From positions 1-37,398 of the forward strand of contig JAKQQP010000357.1 of the NCBI GenBank assembly GCA_029564115.1: a stretch of DNA of 37,398 bases. Direction: 5' to 3'. Position 1 is the first letter of the stretch; every line of letters starts with the position of its first letter. Source of the stretch: Candidatus Rifleibacteriota bacterium (GTDB lineage: Bacteria; Riflebacteria; Ozemobacteria; Ozemobacterales; Ozemobacteraceae). Under the pieces are notes generated by a model that did no database searches, was not told the origin of the DNA, and saw nothing but the letters and a program-made list of their open reading frames with translations. Made by a program: the position numbers and the translations under genes. Shown here one piece after another: positions 34,015-37,398 of this stretch.

Positions 34015-34089
34015 ATCAGACTCGCAATTATATTAAACTCGACTGACGGAGGGCAAAGAAACTTGAAAATTAATTCGAGATAGAATAAG

Positions 34090-34476
34090 ATGCGACTTGC
34101 AATGGAAGAAAACAACAAAACCATACTTGTAATCGATGATGAAGAAGCAATCGTGCTTCTCCTGGAAACCATCCTCGGGATTTATGGCTACCGCTGTGTT
34201 TCGTGTCATTCTCCCAGAAAAGCCATGGAAACAGCCAAAAATACCAGACCGGATCTAATAATTCTGGATATCGCAATGCCGGAAATAGATGGCTACGAAG
34301 TATGTCTGGGGCTAAAAAAAGATCCTGAAACGAAACAGATTCCCATTGTGATGGTAACGGCTCTGGCCCTGATTCAAGATAAAAAGAAAGGCCTGGAGTG
34401 CGGAGCAGACGGTTTTATTTTCAAACCGTTCGATCCGATGGTTGTTATCAACGAAATTGAAAGACTTCTGGCCTGA
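34090..34476 (+). CDS. Single-domain response regulator (CheY-like receiver)
   Basis: A 128-residue receiver domain with no output domain. The acidic pocket is ILVIDDEEA, the phospho-acceptor is Asp60 (LIILDIAMPEIDGYE), the switch threonine is in VMVTALA and the conserved lysine in FIFKPFDP. The start could be the ATG at 34090 or the one at 34102 (MEENNK), which lies closer to the conserved start; neither has a clear ribosome site. Such proteins relay phosphate or switch a partner by binding. The histidine kinase at 11848 lacks an adjacent regulator, but pairing the two is speculation. The nearby pyruvate phosphate dikinase gene has its own promoter. Confidence 0.9.
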   Translation: MRLAMEENNKTILVIDDEEAIVLLLETILGIYGYRCVSCHSPRKAMETAKNTRPDLIILDIAMPEIDGYEVCLGLKKDPETKQIPIVMVTALALIQDKKKGLECGADGFIFKPFDPMVVINEIERLLA

Positions 34477-34505
34477 AATTTATCTTCGCCCGGCCCTCAA
34501 GTCTC

Positions 34506-34534
34506 TTGCATCTATCGTTCCCCTGTGCTATTCT
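34506..34534 (+). promoter_or_regulatory. Possible promoter of ppdK
   Basis: TTGCAT (34506-34511), a 17-base spacer and TATTCT (34529-34534) precede the gene. The leader contains a small hairpin GTGGC-GAT-GCCAC (34548-34560) before the GGAGG ribosome site. Confidence 0.35.
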
Positions 34535-34588
34535 TACCCGGAAAAGTGTGGCGATGCCACTTATCTTCAATTTTTTTTGGAGGCACCG

Positions 34589-37372
34589 ATGACCAAATAC
34601 GTTTATACTTTCGGGGCTGGTAAGGCTGAAGGCCGAGCCGACATGAAAAACCTTCTCGGCGGAAAAGGCGCTAACCTGGCTGAAATGAACAGCATAGGCC
34701 TGCCAGTACCGGCTGGTTTCACCATTACCACAGAAATGTGTACCGTGTATTATGAAAACAATCGCAAATACCCGAAAGAACTCGAAAAACAGGTTGCTGA
34801 GGGTCTGAAGCATATCGAAAAAGTCATGGACGCCAAATTTGGCGACAAAAAGAATCCTCTGCTGGTTTCCGTGCGCTCTGGCGCCCGCGTTTCCATGCCC
34901 GGCATGATGGACACCGTCTTGAATCTTGGCCTGAACGACGAAACCGTTCAGGGGATAATTGCCAAAACTGGCAATGAACGCTTCGGCTGGGACTCATACC
35001 GCCGCTTCGTCCATATGTATGGCGATGTAGTTATGGGCATGAAACCCGAATCAAAAGATGAAGAAGATCCATTTGAAACCGTCATGGAAAAGCTGAAAAA
35101 AGAAAAGAAAATCAGCAAAGACACTGAAATGACTGCCGAAATCCTCAAAGAACTGACTCAGCGCTACAAAAAGCTGATCAAAGAAAGAACCGGCAAAGAT
35201 TTCCCAACTGATCCGATGGAGCAGCTCTGGGGCGGCATCAACGCCGTTTTCGGTTCATGGATGGGCGAACGCGCCATTATCTATCGCAAAAAAGAAGGCG
35301 TTCCTGAAAATTGGGGCACTGCAGTGAACATTCAGGCCATGGTTTATGGCAACATGGGCGACGATTGTGCCACCGGTGTTGCTTTCACCCGCAACCCCGC
35401 CACCGGCGAAAACGCTTTTTACGGTGAATACCTGATCAACGCTCAGGGCGAAGACGTCGTTGCCGGCATCAGAACTCCGCAGCAGGTAACCATCAAGGGT
35501 TCTAAAGAATGGGCTAAAGACAACAACGTCAGCGAAAAAGAACGCAAAGCTCATCACCCGTCTCTCGAAGAAACTATGCCTGAAGTCTACAAGCAGCTGG
35601 TCGACGTTTATCAGAAGCTCGAGCACCACTACAAAGACATGCAGGATATCGAATTCACCATCCAGCAGAACAAACTCTGGATGCTGCAGACCAGAAACGG
35701 CAAAAGAACAGCTGCCGCTGCTGTTAAAATCGCCGTTGACATGGTAAAAGAAAAGCTGATCACCGAAACCCAGGCACTCCTCAGAGTCAAACCCACCGAT
35801 CTCGATCAGCTCCTTCACCCCGTATTCGACCCCAAAGCCACTAAAAAGGTTCTGACCAAAGGTCTGCCGGCCTCCCCTGGCGCCAGCTCCGGTCGCGTTG
35901 TATTCAACGCTGAAGACGCAGAACACATGAAAGCCAAGGGCGAAAAAGTCATTCTGGTGCGCATTGAAACCAGCCCTGAAGATATCGGCGGTATGGACGC
36001 GGCCGTTGGTATTCTGACTTCTCGTGGCGGTATGACCTCACACGCAGCCGTTGTGGCCCGTGGTTGGGGCAAATGCTGCGTAGCCGGCGCCGGCGAAGTG
36101 ATAATCGATTACAAAAAACGTCAAATGACCATCAAGGGCACTGTCGTAAAAGAACACGAATGGATCAGCCTTGACGGTTCTACCGGCGAAGTAATGCTCG
36201 GCGAAGTTAAAACCATCGAGCCCAGCCTCTCCGGAGACTTCGGCACCATCATGAAATGGGCTGACAAAGTTCGTCAGATCGACGTCAGAACCAACGCCGA
36301 CACTCCTAAAGATTCTCTCGTGGCCCGCAAATTCGGAGCCCAGGGCATTGGCCTGTGCCGCACCGAGCATATGTTCTTCGAAGGCGACCGCATCGATTAT
36401 ATGCGCGAAATGATTCTCTCCGACGACGAAGCCGGTCGCCGCAAGGCCCTCAAGAAGCTTCTGAAGTTCCAGACCGACGACTTCTACGGCATTCTCAAAG
36501 CCATGGAAGGTTACCCGGTTACTATCAGAACTCTCGACCCGCCGCTTCACGAATTCGTACCGCACGAAGAAAAAGCCCAGAAGGAAATGGCCAAGAAACT
36601 TGGCATCACCGCCGAACAGGTCAAGAACAAAGTTGATTCGCTGCACGAATTCAATCCGATGCTTGGTCATCGCGGCTGCCGCCTTGGCGTTACCTACCCT
36701 GAAATCACTGAAATGCAGGCCGAAGCAATCTTTGAAGCAGCATGCAAGCTGACCAAAGAAGGCGCGAACGTTTACCCGGAAGTCATGATACCGCTCATCG
36801 GCACCATTGAAGAACTCAAGAATCAGAAAGCCATCGTGAAGAAAGTGGCCGAAGACACCACCAAAAAGCATGGCGTCGCCGGCAAACTGAAATATCTCAT
36901 CGGCACCATGATTGAAATTCCCCGCGCAGCCATCGTAGCTGATCAGATCGCCACCGAAGCCGAATTCTTCAGCTTCGGCACCAACGACCTGACTCAGATG
37001 ACCTTCGGCTACAGCCGCGATGACGCTGGCAAATTCCTGCAGGATTACTATGATAAGAAGATCCTGAAGCATGATCCTTTCCAGAGCATCGATCAAGAAG
37101 GCGTTGGTCAGCTGATGAAATGGGGCGTTGAACGTGGCCGCACCACCAGACCCGATCTCAAGATCGGCATTTGCGGCGAACACGGCGGCGAACCCGAATC
37201 AGTAATGTTCTGCCACAAACTCGGTTTCGACTATGTAAGCTGCTCACCGTTCCGCGTGCCGATAGCCAGACTGGCTGCCGCTCACGGTGCACTCAAGTAT
37301 GCCGAAGATCGCGACAAGAGCCTTAAAACTCAGAATCACAAACCCGTAAAAGCCAAAGCATCTGAAGCATAA
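34589..37372 (+). CDS. ppdK: Pyruvate, phosphate dikinase
   Basis: The ATG at 34589, five bases after TTTGGAGG, gives 927 residues; the frame is open to 34442 but that part overlaps the receiver gene. Order of domains: ATP-grasp nucleotide-binding (~1-350, with NLLGGKGANLAEM and VRSGARVSMPGMMDTVLNLG), phosphohistidine swivel (His485 in SRGGMTSHAAVVARG), and the PEP/pyruvate TIM barrel (~530-900) with GLCRTEHMFF, FGTNDLTQMTFG and the catalytic Cys862 in GICGEHGG. It interconverts pyruvate + ATP + Pi and PEP + AMP + PPi, used by PPi-dependent glycolysis or gluconeogenesis. It is longer than the ~874-residue clostridial enzyme, mainly from a short insert near EWAKDNNVSEKERK and a Lys-rich tail. 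Confidence 0.97.
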   Translation: MTKYVYTFGAGKAEGRADMKNLLGGKGANLAEMNSIGLPVPAGFTITTEMCTVYYENNRKYPKELEKQVAEGLKHIEKVMDAKFGDKKNPLLVSVRSGARVSMPGMMDTVLNLGLNDETVQGIIAKTGNERFGWDSYRRFVHMYGDVVMGMKPESKDEEDPFETVMEKLKKEKKISKDTEMTAEILKELTQRYKKLIKERTGKDFPTDPMEQLWGGINAVFGSWMGERAIIYRKKEGVPENWGTAVNIQAMVYGNMGDDCATGVAFTRNPATGENAFYGEYLINAQGEDVVAGIRTPQQVTIKGSKEWAKDNNVSEKERKAHHPSLEETMPEVYKQLVDVYQKLEHHYKDMQDIEFTIQQNKLWMLQTRNGKRTAAAAVKIAVDMVKEKLITETQALLRVKPTDLDQLLHPVFDPKATKKVLTKGLPASPGASSGRVVFNAEDAEHMKAKGEKVILVRIETSPEDIGGMDAAVGILTSRGGMTSHAAVVARGWGKCCVAGAGEVIIDYKKRQMTIKGTVVKEHEWISLDGSTGEVMLGEVKTIEPSLSGDFGTIMKWADKVRQIDVRTNADTPKDSLVARKFGAQGIGLCRTEHMFFEGDRIDYMREMILSDDEAGRRKALKKLLKFQTDDFYGILKAMEGYPVTIRTLDPPLHEFVPHEEKAQKEMAKKLGITAEQVKNKVDSLHEFNPMLGHRGCRLGVTYPEITEMQAEAIFEAACKLTKEGANVYPEVMIPLIGTIEELKNQKAIVKKVAEDTTKKHGVAGKLKYLIGTMIEIPRAAIVADQIATEAEFFSFGTNDLTQMTFGYSRDDAGKFLQDYYDKKILKHDPFQSIDQEGVGQLMKWGVERGRTTRPDLKIGICGEHGGEPESVMFCHKLGFDYVSCSPFRVPIARLAAAHGALKYAEDRDKSLKTQNHKPVKAKASEA

Positions 37373-37384
37373 GGAAACAAGACG

Positions 37385-37398
37385 ATGAATTCTCCCCG
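37385..37398 (+). CDS. Possible start of the next gene, cut by the right edge
   Basis: An ATG at 37385 follows AAGGA (37371-37375) after ppdK and reads MNSP before the window ends. Spacing and strand fit a co-transcribed gene, but four codons say nothing about its product. Confidence 0.3.

Noticed and set aside
34442..34588. N-terminal extension of pyruvate phosphate dikinase
   Set aside because: It overlaps the receiver gene and the promoter region; the ATG at 34589 has TTTGGAGG and the normal family start.
35255..35926. Open frame of 223 codons on the minus strand
   Set aside because: Antisense shadow inside ppdK, without ribosome site or recognisable domain.
36038..37183. Long open frame of 381 codons on the minus strand
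   Set aside because: It lies wholly inside ppdK, reads as Phe/Gly/Ala/His-rich antisense sequence and has no family motif; it is a codon-bias shadow.

Overview
This window reads as ordinary chromosomal DNA from a diderm (Gram-negative-type) bacterium of moderate GC. Supporting signs are a type IV pilus secretin with its PilM/N/O/P alignment complex, several lipobox-bearing lipoproteins, a periplasmic LysM protein and two rhomboid-family membrane proteins. The fused PilM-PilN, long lipoproteins built from Ig-like and kelch modules, and the microcompartment genes fit an uncultured, deep-branching lineage (a Riflebacteria- or PVC-like phylum is my guess, not shown). I see no phage, IS element, CRISPR array or integration scar.

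Layout. (1) 1-14156, plus strand, is one tightly packed run: pilMN (cut by the left edge), pilO, a pilP-like gene, a lipoprotein, the secretin pilQ, a membrane-anchored HEAT-repeat protein, a catalytically dead rhomboid with a zinc ribbon, a large Ig/kelch lipoprotein, a membrane histidine kinase and RNase HI. Many of these genes overlap by 1-14 bases, so translational coupling is likely. (2) 14245-15687 is a secreted or membrane-anchored acidic protein. (3) 15698-22068, minus strand, holds a secreted HCX5R phosphatase, a 58-residue protein, a LysM protein, a rhomboid protease with helical-repeat and PsbP/DcrB-like ends, and topoisomerase III. (4) 22263-23468 is pilC, the inner-membrane platform of the same pilus, placed apart from the alignment genes. 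(5) 23606-27233, minus strand, has a PLP trans-sulfuration enzyme, tRNA-Pro(GGG), a class III CoA-transferase and a nitrilase-family amidohydrolase. (6) 27456-29519 has glucose-6-phosphate isomerase and a small charged protein. (7) 29722-31837 is a compact three-gene microcompartment operon between two terminators: two different BMC vertex (EutN/CcmL) proteins and a fusion that joins a putative encapsulation helix, a flavoprotein-like domain, a cysteine-rich linker and deoxyribose-phosphate aldolase. (8) 31896-33977, minus strand, carries two micro-ORFs and a three-gene membrane/secreted cluster of unknown function. (9) 34090-37372 has a stand-alone receiver protein and pyruvate phosphate dikinase, and the first codons of a further gene may follow at the right edge.

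The gene sets suggest two themes: envelope and pilus assembly with possible surface sensing (regions 1-4), and central sugar/triose metabolism (Pgi, PPDK, the DeoC compartment). DeoC would yield glyceraldehyde-3-phosphate and acetaldehyde, which links the microcompartment to the glycolytic enzymes nearby. The most notable item is the three-gene microcompartment operon with its multidomain DeoC fusion and no hexameric shell gene in view. Only sequence reading was possible; all family calls are by recognition of motifs, not by database search.
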